Assembly (NCBI RefSeq): GCF_000308535.1
Contig: NZ_BAFW01000377.1
Location: forward strand, 1 to 34,685
Direction: 5' to 3'
Source of the DNA: Nocardia cerradoensis NBRC 101014
GTDB lineage: Bacteria; Actinomycetota; Actinomycetes; Mycobacteriales; Mycobacteriaceae
Length of the DNA: 34,685 nucleotides
Below, piece after piece: positions 23,779 to 31,783 of this stretch. The notes under the pieces are model-generated. The model saw only the letters and a program-made list of their open reading frames with translations, ran no database searches and had not been told where the DNA came from. The position numbers and the translations under genes were made by a program. Positions within the stretch are counted from its first letter, which is position 1, and every line of letters starts with the position of its first letter.

Positions 23779-24285
23779 GTGACCCGAGGCGATGTTCATC
23801 TGTGTGGAAGTGTGCCGCTGCCGAATGGGAGCCCGTATTCGATACGGCCGCGCGGCGGCTGGGACCGTGGCTCAGCCGCATACCCGACGGTGAGACCGGC
23901 GAGCGGGACAACTTCACGGTCTGGCAGTTGCCGCGCATGGGCGCGCATCCGGATCTGGAGACGGTGCCGCCGCCGAGCCCGGAATACGGTCCCAGTGAGC
24001 GGGTGCGGCCCAAACCGGGCGTGGATCCCGCATCGATCGATTTCGGTGAGCTGGGTCTGCCTGCCTACCCCGATCTCGGTGGTGGTGCACGCCACCGACG
24101 GCCGCGACGGGGCCCTGCGCCGCATCGCCGCCGCCCGGGAAATCGTTGACGGCTTCGGTATCGCCACCGAATGCGGATTCGGCCGCCGGCCCGCCGAACA
24201 CATCCCGGATCTGCTGGATCTGCATGCCGAACTGGCGGCCACCTGTTGTGAGACCGTCGGCCGGCCAGCTGCGGGACCCGAATAG
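23779..24285 (+). pseudogene. Cobalamin-independent methionine-synthase-like gene with frameshift and internal deletion
   Basis: The N-terminal signature DVHLCGSVPLP lies in one frame. Near 23815-23830 the homology shifts to another frame and continues as EPVFDTAARRLGPWL, SRIPDGETGERDNFTVWQLPRM and a Pro-rich stretch ending ELGLPAY. At about 24065-24085 it returns to the first frame as VVVHATDGRDGALRRI, FGIATECGFGRRPAEHI and DLLDLHAELAA, which is the C-terminal signature of the same family (uncharacterised relatives of MetE and epoxyalkane:CoM transferase, usually near 370 residues). Roughly half of the protein, the middle, is absent. The gene is therefore doubly inactivated. Confidence 0.72.
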
Positions 24286-24406
24286 CCTGGGCGAGAGCGC
24301 TTCCCACGCTTGGGAGCCAGAGCCGCAAACCTGGTGAAACGGATCGTATTCAATATCGGCGGGTATTGCGCCGCTCCGCGTGCAGCCCGTTGAGAACGGA
24401 GTCTCG

Positions 24407-25627
24407 ATGTCGACAACCGCGTCCTTCGATATCACATCACCAGCGTTCAAACACGCCCCCTTCGAAATCCTCGCCGACCTGCGCAAGGACTCACCGATCG
24501 CGAAGATAGCGCTGCCCGGTGGCGAATCCGGCTGGCTCGTCACCCGCTACGACGATGTGGAGGCGTTCTTTCGCGACTCCCGACTGACCAACAACCCGGC
24601 CGATGTGTATCCACCGGAGGTTCTCGCCATGGTGTTTCCGCACGGCGAATTCTCCGATGCGCTACTGCATTCGGTGATCTTCCAGAGTGACCCGGTCCAC
24701 CACGCGCGCCTGCGCCGACTGGTCAGCGCGTCGTTCACGCCGCGATTCATCGAGACCTGGCAGCCACGCATTCAGCAGATCACCGATGCCCTGATCGACC
24801 GGCTGCCCGGACACGGAGAGATCGACTTCGTGCAGGAGATCGCCTTCCCACTGCCCATGCAGGTGATCTCGGAAATCCTCGGCGTACCCACCGCGGATCA
24901 GGAGAAGTTCCGGATCTGGTCCAATCTGTATGTCGACGCCATGGGCAATTCTGCGGCTGCGATGCAGATCAAGGACGAGATGCAGGAGTTCCTGCACTAC
25001 CTGCACGCACTGCTCGAGGCCAAACAACAGCAGCCCGCACCGGATCTATTGAGTCGTCTGCTGCAGGTGGAGCTCGAGGGAGATCGCCTGTCCCGCAAGG
25101 AAATCATAGGCATGGCCCAGCTGCTGATCCTGGCCGGTAATGAGACCACGACCGCGTTGCTCAGCAGCGCGATGCTGACCTTCTTCCAGCATCCGGAACA
25201 GGCGGAGGCAGTGAAGAGCGATCCCGCACTGCTGAAACAGGCGATCGAGGAGGTCATCCGCTACCGCGGTCCGCTGATGAACGCCAACGACCGCTGGGTG
25301 GCCGAGGACTTCGAACACCAAGGGCAGCAGCTGAAGAAGGGCGATCACATCTATCTGTGCGTCACGTCGGCCAATCGTGACGAATCGCGTTTCCCGGATG
25401 CGGCGACCTTCGATATCCGGCGCGAGGACAGTCAGCGCCACCTGGGCTTCGGCAAAGGCATGCACTTCTGCCTGGGCGCCCCGCTGGCTCGCCTGGAAGC
25501 ATCCGTGGGCCTGAGCACAGTGCTGCGACGCATGCCGGATATCGCGCTCGCCGTCGGTATGGACGAAATCACCTGGCGCCCCGGAATCACCTCCAGCACT
25601 CTGGAGAAGTTGCCCGTGCGCTTCTGA
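24407..25627 (+). CDS. Cytochrome P450 (bacterial class I type)
   Basis: The protein has 406 residues from ATG 24407, with GGAG five bases upstream. The I-helix reads LLILAGNETTTALLSSAM (acid-alcohol pair is Glu-Thr instead of the commoner Asp-Thr), the K-helix ExxR is EEVIRYR, and the heme loop is FGKGMHFCLGAPLARLE with axial Cys355. DPVHHARLRRLVSASFTPR in the C-helix region is standard for soluble bacterial P450s. Overall similarity is to the CYP105/107-like actinobacterial groups acting on macrolides, sterols or xenobiotics. No ferredoxin or ferredoxin reductase gene adjoins it, so electrons must come from elsewhere. Substrate cannot be inferred. Confidence 0.93.
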   Translation: MSTTASFDITSPAFKHAPFEILADLRKDSPIAKIALPGGESGWLVTRYDDVEAFFRDSRLTNNPADVYPPEVLAMVFPHGEFSDALLHSVIFQSDPVHHARLRRLVSASFTPRFIETWQPRIQQITDALIDRLPGHGEIDFVQEIAFPLPMQVISEILGVPTADQEKFRIWSNLYVDAMGNSAAAMQIKDEMQEFLHYLHALLEAKQQQPAPDLLSRLLQVELEGDRLSRKEIIGMAQLLILAGNETTTALLSSAMLTFFQHPEQAEAVKSDPALLKQAIEEVIRYRGPLMNANDRWVAEDFEHQGQQLKKGDHIYLCVTSANRDESRFPDAATFDIRREDSQRHLGFGKGMHFCLGAPLARLEASVGLSTVLRRMPDIALAVGMDEITWRPGITSSTLEKLPVRF

Positions 25628-25663
25628 TCCCAGCTCCGCGACTCGCTTCTTCAACGCCCCGTT

Positions 25664-25688
25664 CTCCGGAGCCCGAGGGCTATCGGAG
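25664..25688. terminator. Hairpin between convergent P450 and adenylate cyclase genes
   Basis: CTCCG/CGGAG and inner AGCC/GGCT form a two-part stem around a four-base loop, between the 3' ends of two convergent genes. There is no T-tract. It is placed to work as a bidirectional terminator. Confidence 0.4.
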
Positions 25689-25733
25689 ATGGGCACTCTG
25701 CGGCGGCTGATGCACTCGCCGACCGGGGTTGTC

Positions 25734-27314
25734 TCACTCGGTTGTGGGTGCCGATGCTGATCGCTGGACTGGGCGGGCCAGGCGCGTCGGGGTGAGCCGG
25801 CCTCGCAGGGTCACCGATTCGCCGAGCTGCCAATGTTCGGCTTCGGTGGTGGCGGCCGCGACAACCGTCTTATCCGAGGTGAGGAGCAGGGAATCCTGTT
25901 TTGCCAGTTCACACAGCCGGGCGGCTTCGTTGACGGCGTCGCCGATCACCGTGAATTCGTAGCGCTGCCGAGCGCCGACATTGCCCGCGACGACCCGGCC
26001 CTCGGCGATGCCGATCGCGGCGACGAAATCCGCGGCGTCGGTATCGAGCCGGGTGCGGATCGCGCGACCGCACGCCAACGCGGCACCCGCTGCGTCGGGA
26101 AGCGGGGCAGGCGTGCCGAATACGGCCAGCGCGGCGTCCCCTTCGAACTTGTTGAGCAAGCCCCCGTGGCGTTCCACCTCGTCCACCACCACACCGAAGA
26201 AGCGGTTGAGAATCGCGACCATCTCGGGCGCGGGCAGGGACGCGGCCATGGTGGTGGATCCGACGATATCGATGAACAGTGCGGCCGCCTCGACTTCGAC
26301 GCCGCCGAGCACCGCCTTCCCCGCCAGTGCGGCGTCGGCGACCTCGCGCCCGACATGTCTGCCGAACAGGTCCCGGATCTCCTCGCGTTCGCGCAAACCG
26401 CCGACCATATTGTTGAAACCGCTCTGCAGTTCGCCCAGTTCGGTGCCGTCGTAGACGGCGAGTTCCAGATCGAGATCGCCGTTCTCCACCTCGCGCATCG
26501 CCCGGCGCACACCATTGATCGGGGCGACGGTGGCGGCCAGCGTCTGCGTCATCAGCAGCGAGCCGATCAGCAGGGTCGCACCGCCCAGCGATAGCACGCA
26601 CACCGCCAGCCGGGCCGTGCTCACATAGTCGGTGCACAGCGCGAGCACCGCGAGCACCATCAGTCCCGCCACCGGCAGACCCGAACCGACCAGCCACATC
26701 AACAGCGATCGCCCGAACACGCCGATTCCACTGCGGGGGCGCGACTTTCGCGCCGCGAGCACCCGTGAGGTCACCGGTCGCAGGGCGAATTCGATGATCA
26801 GATAGGTACTCGCGCACACCACGACTGCGCTGAACGTGATGCCGAACGCGACCTTGCCGATCAGCCCGGGCTCGGCGAGTCCGGCGAGCAGCGTGAGCAG
26901 GACCACTCCGCCGAACCACAGTACCGCCTGGATCCGCACCAGTCGCCACGGCACCGCGGCGGCGGCCGCCTGTTGCCGCTCGGTGGGCACCACATCCGGG
27001 TCGATGGCCCAGCCCAGCGCGCGTAAACCGCGCACAGTGCCCCACCACACGCCGATCAACACTGCGACCACGGCGTATACCGGGGCGGCGACGGCATCGA
27101 CCAGAACGATCTTCGCGGCGAATACGGAAGGCCCGGGGAGTACGAATCCGATCAACGTGATCGACACGAAGACACCGGCCAGGTTGGCCAGCACGATCGG
27201 TACCGTCAACAGCAATTGCACCCGAAGCCGCCGAGTTCCTGCCGCTTCGTCCTCGTGTCCCAGTAGTCGCGATCCCCATGGCGCTGCCGCGAGTGGGTTG
27301 TTGCTGCGCGCCAT
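25734..27314 (-). CDS. Membrane-bound class III adenylate cyclase with HAMP domain
   Basis: The protein has 526 residues from ATG 27314; an ATG-type start 33 bases earlier is possible. Six hydrophobic segments occupy about residues 25-255 (for example LLLTVPIVLANLAGVFVSIT and AVLWFGGVVLLTLLAGLA). A HAMP linker follows, PINGVRRAMREVENGDLDLEL. The cyclase domain begins with AALFIDIVGSTTM (first metal Asp), has LNKFEGDAALAVFG (substrate Lys and second metal Asp) and VIGDAVNEAARL (Asp, transition-state Asn and Arg). All catalytic positions are present, so it should make cAMP from ATP. The layout is that of the mycobacterial Rv1318c-Rv1320c/Rv3645 group. The gene appears to be monocistronic. Confidence 0.92.
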   Translation of the reverse strand: MARSNNPLAAAPWGSRLLGHEDEAAGTRRLRVQLLLTVPIVLANLAGVFVSITLIGFVLPGPSVFAAKIVLVDAVAAPVYAVVAVLIGVWWGTVRGLRALGWAIDPDVVPTERQQAAAAAVPWRLVRIQAVLWFGGVVLLTLLAGLAEPGLIGKVAFGITFSAVVVCASTYLIIEFALRPVTSRVLAARKSRPRSGIGVFGRSLLMWLVGSGLPVAGLMVLAVLALCTDYVSTARLAVCVLSLGGATLLIGSLLMTQTLAATVAPINGVRRAMREVENGDLDLELAVYDGTELGELQSGFNNMVGGLREREEIRDLFGRHVGREVADAALAGKAVLGGVEVEAAALFIDIVGSTTMAASLPAPEMVAILNRFFGVVVDEVERHGGLLNKFEGDAALAVFGTPAPLPDAAGAALACGRAIRTRLDTDAADFVAAIGIAEGRVVAGNVGARQRYEFTVIGDAVNEAARLCELAKQDSLLLTSDKTVVAAATTEAEHWQLGESVTLRGRLTPTRLARPVQRSASAPTTE

Positions 27315-27510
27315 TCTCGGCCGGCCCTTTCCGTAGCTACGTTGCACCGAGGGCCGGGCGGCCCGAAAGCCTCTGCGGCACAGCGTGTTCCTGTGGCCCA
27401 GGCGCTGCTGGACTGCGCGGCGGGCCGTCGTGGTGTTCGGTTTCCACGTCGGTTCCCCGTCTCGCCGAGACGGTACTGGACCGGCGCGAATCCGGCTACA
27501 CCCGGGCGAT

Positions 27511-27642
27511 TACCGCGCGCCGCTGCACCAGACCCTCGGCTCCGACAGCCTCGACCTGGCGCAAGCCCGCGTCCGGATGCTCAGGGCCGAGATCGAGTCC
27601 GCCCGCCCCCTCGCGATCACGACCGACATCGTCGAGAGCTGA
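27511..27642 (+). pseudogene. C-terminal fragment of a short-chain dehydrogenase
   Basis: About 44 codons end in YRAPLHQTLGSDSLDLAQ, ARVRMLRAEIESARPL, and ITTDIVES before a TGA. The pattern PLxxxLGSDALxxxRAxxxxLRAEIxxWExxxxxTD is the usual C-terminus of one SDR group. No Rossmann motif or YxxxK site exists upstream, so only the tail remains. The surrounding 27315-27862 has no other gene. Confidence 0.42.
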
Positions 27643-27710
27643 GGCGCTTGGCCGAGCGATGGCGCGGACAGACCTGTTCGGCATCGTGCTCGGTCTGCTC
27701 AGCCGGTTCG

Positions 27711-27741
27711 GTCGACTCGCCGACCGGAGCAGCGAGTCGAC
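27711..27741 (+). repeat. Perfect 10-bp stem hairpin upstream of the DUF4232 lipoprotein
   Basis: GTCGACTCGC (27711-27720) and GCGAGTCGAC (27732-27741) form an uninterrupted ten-base-pair stem with an 11-base loop. It lies downstream of the SDR remnant and may be that lost gene's terminator; it could also shape the 5' leader of the lipoprotein mRNA. Confidence 0.45.
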
Positions 27742-27862
27742 GGCGGCGAACTGTGTTGGACGGCAGCCGGTTACAGATTCTCGGCGGCGCCGTGGCGTAA
27801 CGGGGGCCGATACGGATCGATATGCATGCGAACGGTTGCGGTATCGGACTCGGGGGGGACTC

Positions 27863-28540
27863 ATGCATACCAAATCACTGATTGTCGCCGGCTTAGCGGC
27901 GAGCATTGCCATCACGGTCAGCGGTTGCGACCCGGCCTCCACCCCCGGGGCGCAGTCCACAACCACTCCGGCGGTTCAAACTTCGCAGCCGTCGGCGCAA
28001 ACCGGGCAACCCACCCCATCGGGACATGCGATCGAGCCCGGCGGTAGCGTGCCTGAGACTGCCGCCGTGCCGGCGACCGGAACCGATGCCGATGCCGCCG
28101 ACCCGGCTACTCCCGCGGACACCACATTCCCGAAGTGCGTGACCGCCCAACTCCGCCTGGACAAGGGGGTCGGCGGCCCGGTGGGAGGGGACTGGTTCCT
28201 GAGGTTCGTCAACTCCAGCTCGCGAACCTGTGTCCTGCAAGGATTTCCGGGGGTCTCCCAAACCGACGGCCCCAGCGATGACCCGGTGGGCGAGCCCGCC
28301 GATCGGGACGAGGGTCCGCAGGCGCCCAAGCCCGCTCCGGTCACGCTCGCACCTGGCGGGGCAGCCCAATTCGAGTTCATCACCTATCCCAAGCAGATCA
28401 ACGATTGCGCAGCTCTGCGCACCACCACCCTGCGGGTCTACCCGCCCGACAACACCGAGTCGCTGTGGCTGCCCTGGGACAACCTGATCTGCCCGAGCCC
28501 GCAGCGCATGCTCGTCGTCCGCGCGATCACGCCGCTGTAG
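27863..28540 (+). CDS. DUF4232 domain lipoprotein
   Basis: The protein has 225 residues from ATG 27863, with a run of seven G about six bases upstream. A lipoprotein signal (MHTKSLIVAGLAASIAITVSGC) places the lipidated residue at Cys22. Residues 23-90 are a Thr/Pro/Gln/Ala-rich spacer. The C-terminal domain matches DUF4232: CVTAQLRLDKGV, GDWFLRFVNSSSRTCVLQGFPGVSQ, LAPGGAAQFEFITYP, and LRVYPPDNTESLWLPW...CPSPQRMLVVRAI. Four cysteines in this domain probably form two disulfides. Such proteins are surface lipoproteins of actinomycetes with no known reaction. It converges with the MBL gene. Confidence 0.85.
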   Translation: MHTKSLIVAGLAASIAITVSGCDPASTPGAQSTTTPAVQTSQPSAQTGQPTPSGHAIEPGGSVPETAAVPATGTDADAADPATPADTTFPKCVTAQLRLDKGVGGPVGGDWFLRFVNSSSRTCVLQGFPGVSQTDGPSDDPVGEPADRDEGPQAPKPAPVTLAPGGAAQFEFITYPKQINDCAALRTTTLRVYPPDNTESLWLPWDNLICPSPQRMLVVRAITPL

Positions 28541-28628
28541 GCGCAGCTACGGAGGAAGGCCACCGGCGATGTCGGGGTACGTGTTTCGCGTACGGGGTCG
28601 GCATACGAATAGTCCTGCGCGCCTTCGG

Positions 28629-28656
28629 GACTCGCGCCGCATCAGGGCGCGAAGTC
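28629..28656. terminator. Hairpin between convergent lipoprotein and MBL-fold genes
   Basis: GACTCGCGCC and GGCGCGAAGTC pair over ten positions with a single-base bulge around a seven-base loop. It lies between two convergent 3' ends and probably terminates one or both transcripts. Confidence 0.45.
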
Positions 28657-28712
28657 GCCTCCGGACAGGACGACAGGCTCGTAAGCAGCCGACCTGCCGT
28701 TGCATGCGTGCC

Positions 28713-29408
28713 TTAGTGGTCCGATCCGTGGCCTCGCCATGTGCGTAGGGGTGTGCCGGTAAGCACGTCACCGTGGCCGACACAGACGATATCGACGTCG
28801 AGTTCGGTCAGCCGGCGGGCGGCTGTGTCGACGGCGGTGCTGTCGAGGTTGAACACACCCGGCGTGGTGACACCACGCACATTGGCGAGTGTGTCGCCGG
28901 TGAACAGCACACGGTGCTGCGGCAGATGGAGCGCCAGACTGCCGTCGGTATGGCCGGGAACTGCCAGAACCTCTGCGCCGCCGCCGAAATCGAGCACGTC
29001 GCCGCCGCGTAGCTCGCGGTGTACCGGGGCTGGGCGCGGGGGTGTGCCCGGTTCGAGAGCGTCGGCGATCGGGCGTTCCCACTCGCGCAGGACCGGGGCC
29101 GGCTGTGGACGTTCGCCTCGCACGATGTCGGCGTCGGCATGGTGCGCCCAGATTTCGGCTCCCCACTCCGCGAGGTCGGCCGCCGAACCGATGTGGTCGT
29201 CATGGGCATGGGTGAGAATTACCCGCTGCACCTGGTCGCGGGTGAATCCGCAAGTGCGCAGGCCTCTTTCGATCTCCCCGGCGGTTCCCGGCAGACCGCA
29301 GTCGATCAGAGTCACCCCCTCGAGGTCGCTCCAGACGTACACATTCAGGTCGTTGACCTGGGAAAACCGCAACGCCGTCAGCTGCGGCAGTACGGATACG
29401 ATCTCCAT
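28713..29408 (-). CDS. MBL-fold metallo-hydrolase
   Basis: The protein has 231 residues from ATG 29408. This start is supported by a leaderless-type -10 element seven bases upstream and by the normal N-terminus of the family (LRFSQVNDLNVYVW). Metal-binding motifs are complete: THAHDDHIG with His67, His69, Asp71 and His72, then VPGHTDGSLALHLP, LFTGDTL, and a last VCVGHGD. It belongs to the glyoxalase II/lactonase-like branch with two zinc ions. It is divergent from an SDR oxidoreductase gene with a palindrome in the shared 150-base gap. Substrate not predictable; a thioester or lactone is typical. Confidence 0.88.
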   Translation of the reverse strand: MEIVSVLPQLTALRFSQVNDLNVYVWSDLEGVTLIDCGLPGTAGEIERGLRTCGFTRDQVQRVILTHAHDDHIGSAADLAEWGAEIWAHHADADIVRGERPQPAPVLREWERPIADALEPGTPPRPAPVHRELRGGDVLDFGGGAEVLAVPGHTDGSLALHLPQHRVLFTGDTLANVRGVTTPGVFNLDSTAVDTAARRLTELDVDIVCVGHGDVLTGTPLRTWRGHGSDH

Positions 29409-29415
29409 GCTCGGC

Positions 29416-29421
29416 ACCCTA
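29416..29421 (-). promoter_or_regulatory. Leaderless-type -10 element of the MBL gene
   Basis: On the minus strand TAGGGT is followed by seven bases and the ATG start. The same hexamer at the same kind of spacing precedes the amidase GTG at 18044, which suggests a common leaderless promoter type in this genome. Confidence 0.5.
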
Positions 29422-29507
29422 TCGAGAGCCGACGGAGATTTCCCCTTGCTCTGCTCTGGGCAGAAATACCGAGCATTTCGAGGGCCCGCAGTACTGTTCC
29501 ATTCCGG

Positions 29508-29525
29508 CGTTCTGCTCACAGAACG
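29508..29525. promoter_or_regulatory. Palindromic operator candidate between MBL and SDR genes
   Basis: CGTTCTG-CTCA-CAGAACG is a perfect seven-base inverted repeat with four-base spacer, 33 bases upstream of the SDR start and 99 bases from the MBL start. No regulator gene is adjacent. It may be the site of an unlinked TetR- or MarR-type protein. Confidence 0.45.
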
Positions 29526-29558
29526 ACGAGGCGGGATTCGTATTCGAGGAAAGCGACC

Positions 29559-30368
29559 ATGATCCGGAAACTCACTCCACCGCAGGCTGTCGCCGAACCG
29601 GCCGTCGGGCCCGGGGCTGACTTGACGGGCCAGGTGGCGCTGATTACCGGCGGCTCGTCCGGATTGGGGCGTGCCATCGCGATGGGGCTGGCAGTCGCCG
29701 GGGCAGCGGTCGTTGTCGCGGGGCGGCGACGGGAGGCAAGCGAACGGGCCGCAGCCGAGATATCCACTCGCACTGGCACAATCGCCGAGGGTGTGTCTTG
29801 TGACGTGACCGACGAGGATTCCGTTCACGCCGTCGTTCGGACCATACTCGACAGTCACGGGCGCCTGGATGTGCTTGTCACCAGCGCGGGTATCCAGGCC
29901 CGCGGCGGCCTCGACACGCTCGACGCCGGTACATTGCGCGACTGTCTCGATGTGAATGTCGTCGGCACATTTCTGGCCTGCCAGGCGGTGGTGCCGACGA
30001 TGCGGCAAGCTGGATACGGTCGTATCGTCACTCTCGCCAGCGCGCTGGGACTGGTCGGAGCCGCAGGCCGTGCGGGCTACGCGGCGAGCAAGGGTGCGGT
30101 GGTTCAGCTCACCCGTAGCCTCGCCGCTGAACTGGCGGGTACCGGAATCTGCGTCAATGCCTTGGCGCCCGGCCCTTTCCGCACAGCGTTGAACGACAAC
30201 ATCGACGACGATCCCTACGTCCGAGAATTTCTCGACCACCAAGTTCCGATGCGCAGGTGGGCTGACCCGGAGGAACTCGTCGGTGCGGCAGTCCTGCTCG
30301 CCAGTCCGGCCGCCTCCTACCTCACCGGTGCTGTACTGCCGGTCGACGGTGGATGGACCGCGCACTGA
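29559..30368 (+). CDS. Short-chain dehydrogenase/reductase (classical SDR)
   Basis: The protein has 269 residues from ATG 29559, with GAGGAAAG upstream. A 25-residue N-terminal extension precedes the Rossmann fold. The cofactor loop is TGGSSGLGRA (30-39), followed by an Arg-rich turn (AGRRREA) that suggests NADPH preference. The catalytic residues are Ser161, Tyr174 and Lys178 in the order ASALGLVG...GYAASK, and the C-terminus is the usual LTGAVLPVDGGWTAH. The family reduces or oxidises ketones and alcohols, for example 3-oxoacyl-ACP or sugar acids. The cold-shock gene follows 133 bases later. Confidence 0.92.
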   Translation: MIRKLTPPQAVAEPAVGPGADLTGQVALITGGSSGLGRAIAMGLAVAGAAVVVAGRRREASERAAAEISTRTGTIAEGVSCDVTDEDSVHAVVRTILDSHGRLDVLVTSAGIQARGGLDTLDAGTLRDCLDVNVVGTFLACQAVVPTMRQAGYGRIVTLASALGLVGAAGRAGYAASKGAVVQLTRSLAAELAGTGICVNALAPGPFRTALNDNIDDDPYVREFLDHQVPMRRWADPEELVGAAVLLASPAASYLTGAVLPVDGGWTAH

Positions 30369-30501
30369 GCACGTCATGGCCAATCCGCGCCGCCGCGCCA
30401 CGCGAACTCCTGCGACATCGATCGGCGGCCTCGCTCTGTGGCGCGCGAGCAGTCGCCCGATCGCGAGGTCGTCGAGATGTGTGATGTGAAGGGAGGCTCC
30501 G

Positions 30502-30723
30502 ATGGCTCGGGGCACGGTGAAATGGTTCGCAGACGTCGAAGGTTTCGGGCTTGTCGCCGCCGACGATGGCGGACCTGATCTCTATATCGGATCCGGCGAT
30601 GTCGCTGCACACGACAGTGTGCTCGCCGAAGGGGATCGCGTGGAGTTCGAGGTAATCGTCGATATCAAGGGCCCACATGCCCGGCACGTGCGGATTCTGT
30701 CCGACGCCATCGTCGCCTCCTGA
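30502..30723 (+). CDS. Divergent cold-shock-domain protein
   Basis: The protein has 73 residues from ATG 30502, with GGGAGG close upstream. It begins MARGTVKWFADVEGFGLVA, the beta-strand 1-2 region of cold-shock domains. RNP1, normally KGFGFI, is EGFGLV; RNP2, normally VFVHF, is LYIGS, so key aromatic and histidine nucleic-acid contacts are replaced. The rest (DRVEFEVIVDIKGPHARHVRIL) fits the fold. It is a second-class CspA-like protein that may bind RNA weakly or bind another ligand. It ends 34 bases from the convergent phosphotransferase gene. Confidence 0.85.
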   Translation: MARGTVKWFADVEGFGLVAADDGGPDLYIGSGDVAAHDSVLAEGDRVEFEVIVDIKGPHARHVRILSDAIVAS

Positions 30724-30757
30724 CCGCCGTCAACGGGACGACCGGGAGCGGCAGGAG

Positions 30758-31783
30758 TCACGGTGCCGTCTCCAGTAGTTGGTCGATACGGGCCGCGCAG
30801 AAGGCGGTCAGATCGAGTTCGGGCGGGAGTTGCAGTCGGTCGGTCATACGCAGCAACGGGATACTCAGCAAGCTGGCGGCCAGGATCTCGTTGAAACGCA
30901 AGTTTTCCACCGGCATTCCGCTGCGGTGTTCGTAATACTCGATCGTCTGTTCACGAGAAGGTGTTCCGGGCAGTGGTTCGTGGCCTTCGTATTCGCTGCA
31001 GGCCCAGTCCAGAAACAGCATCCAGGCCAGGTCGGCCTCGTGGTCGCCGAGGTAGGCGACCTCCCAGTCGAGCACTCCGGTGACGCGTAAGTTCGTGTCG
31101 TAGAGGATGTTCGACATCCGGGCGTCGCCCCAGCACAACGTGACGTGTACGGGTTCGTAGGTGTTGGCGCGCAGCCACTCCACGCCGCGGCGCAGTGCTG
31201 GGGGCGGCTCGGCGCAAGCCCAGCGCAGTGCTGCGTCGATGTAGCCGACGATCTGTTCCACGGGCTCGTCCCCGTGTTCAGGGAAGGCCAGGAAGTCCAG
31301 TTTCAGGGTCTGCGGATCGAGGCGGTGGACATCGGCGATGGTGTCCACACACCCCCACCACATCCGCTGCCGCCCGTCGCGGTCGGCATCGAAGTAGTTG
31401 CCGGCGGTGTGGTAGGACGGATAATCGCTCGGCGCCTCACCGGGAATGCGATCCATGACCATATAGGGACCCCCGAGGGCGCCGCCGTCTCGGTCGAGCC
31501 AGCGCACCGTCGGAATCGGAATGCCGCTGCCTGCGAGCCGTTGCATGACGAGCACCTGACGGAGCAGGTCGTAGTCGGGGAACAGTGCCACTTCGGGCGG
31601 CCGCCGGAAAACCAACGAATGGGTGGTGCCGGGGCAGTCGAAGTCGAACAGGCAGGTCTCGGTGGCCAGACCACGCGGGCTGGCCGACCAATTGCGGACC
31701 CGCCCGCGTTGAGCGTTCGGAATCCTCTGCTGGAGTATGGGTTCCAGCATCGAGGGCAGCTGTTCTGTCGGCACGCGCGTCAT
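30758..31783 (-). CDS. Phosphotransferase family protein (APH/choline kinase fold)
   Basis: The protein has 341 residues. Its ATG overlaps the stop of the upstream gene by one base (TGATG), so both are translated from one message. The kinase-like fold is shown by SLVFRRPP in the N-lobe, LGGPYMVMDRIPGEAP in the hinge, the catalytic loop HVTLCWGDARMSNILYD, in which the common HGD is WGD but the catalytic Asp and the Asn remain, and GVLDWEVAYLGDHEADLAWM as the metal-binding DxE/D region. The closest pattern is the acyl-CoA-dehydrogenase-associated APH group of actinobacteria, not antibiotic resistance enzymes. The substrate is unknown; the partner gene encodes a lipocalin-like protein. Confidence 0.85.
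   Translation of the reverse strand: MTRVPTEQLPSMLEPILQQRIPNAQRGRVRNWSASPRGLATETCLFDFDCPGTTHSLVFRRPPEVALFPDYDLLRQVLVMQRLAGSGIPIPTVRWLDRDGGALGGPYMVMDRIPGEAPSDYPSYHTAGNYFDADRDGRQRMWWGCVDTIADVHRLDPQTLKLDFLAFPEHGDEPVEQIVGYIDAALRWACAEPPPALRRGVEWLRANTYEPVHVTLCWGDARMSNILYDTNLRVTGVLDWEVAYLGDHEADLAWMLFLDWACSEYEGHEPLPGTPSREQTIEYYEHRSGMPVENLRFNEILAASLLSIPLLRMTDRLQLPPELDLTAFCAARIDQLLETAP

Noticed and set aside
29409..30515. Upstream extension of the MBL frame across the SDR gene
   Set aside because: The MBL protein has a normal N-terminus at 29408 with a promoter just before it; the extension is antisense to the SDR.
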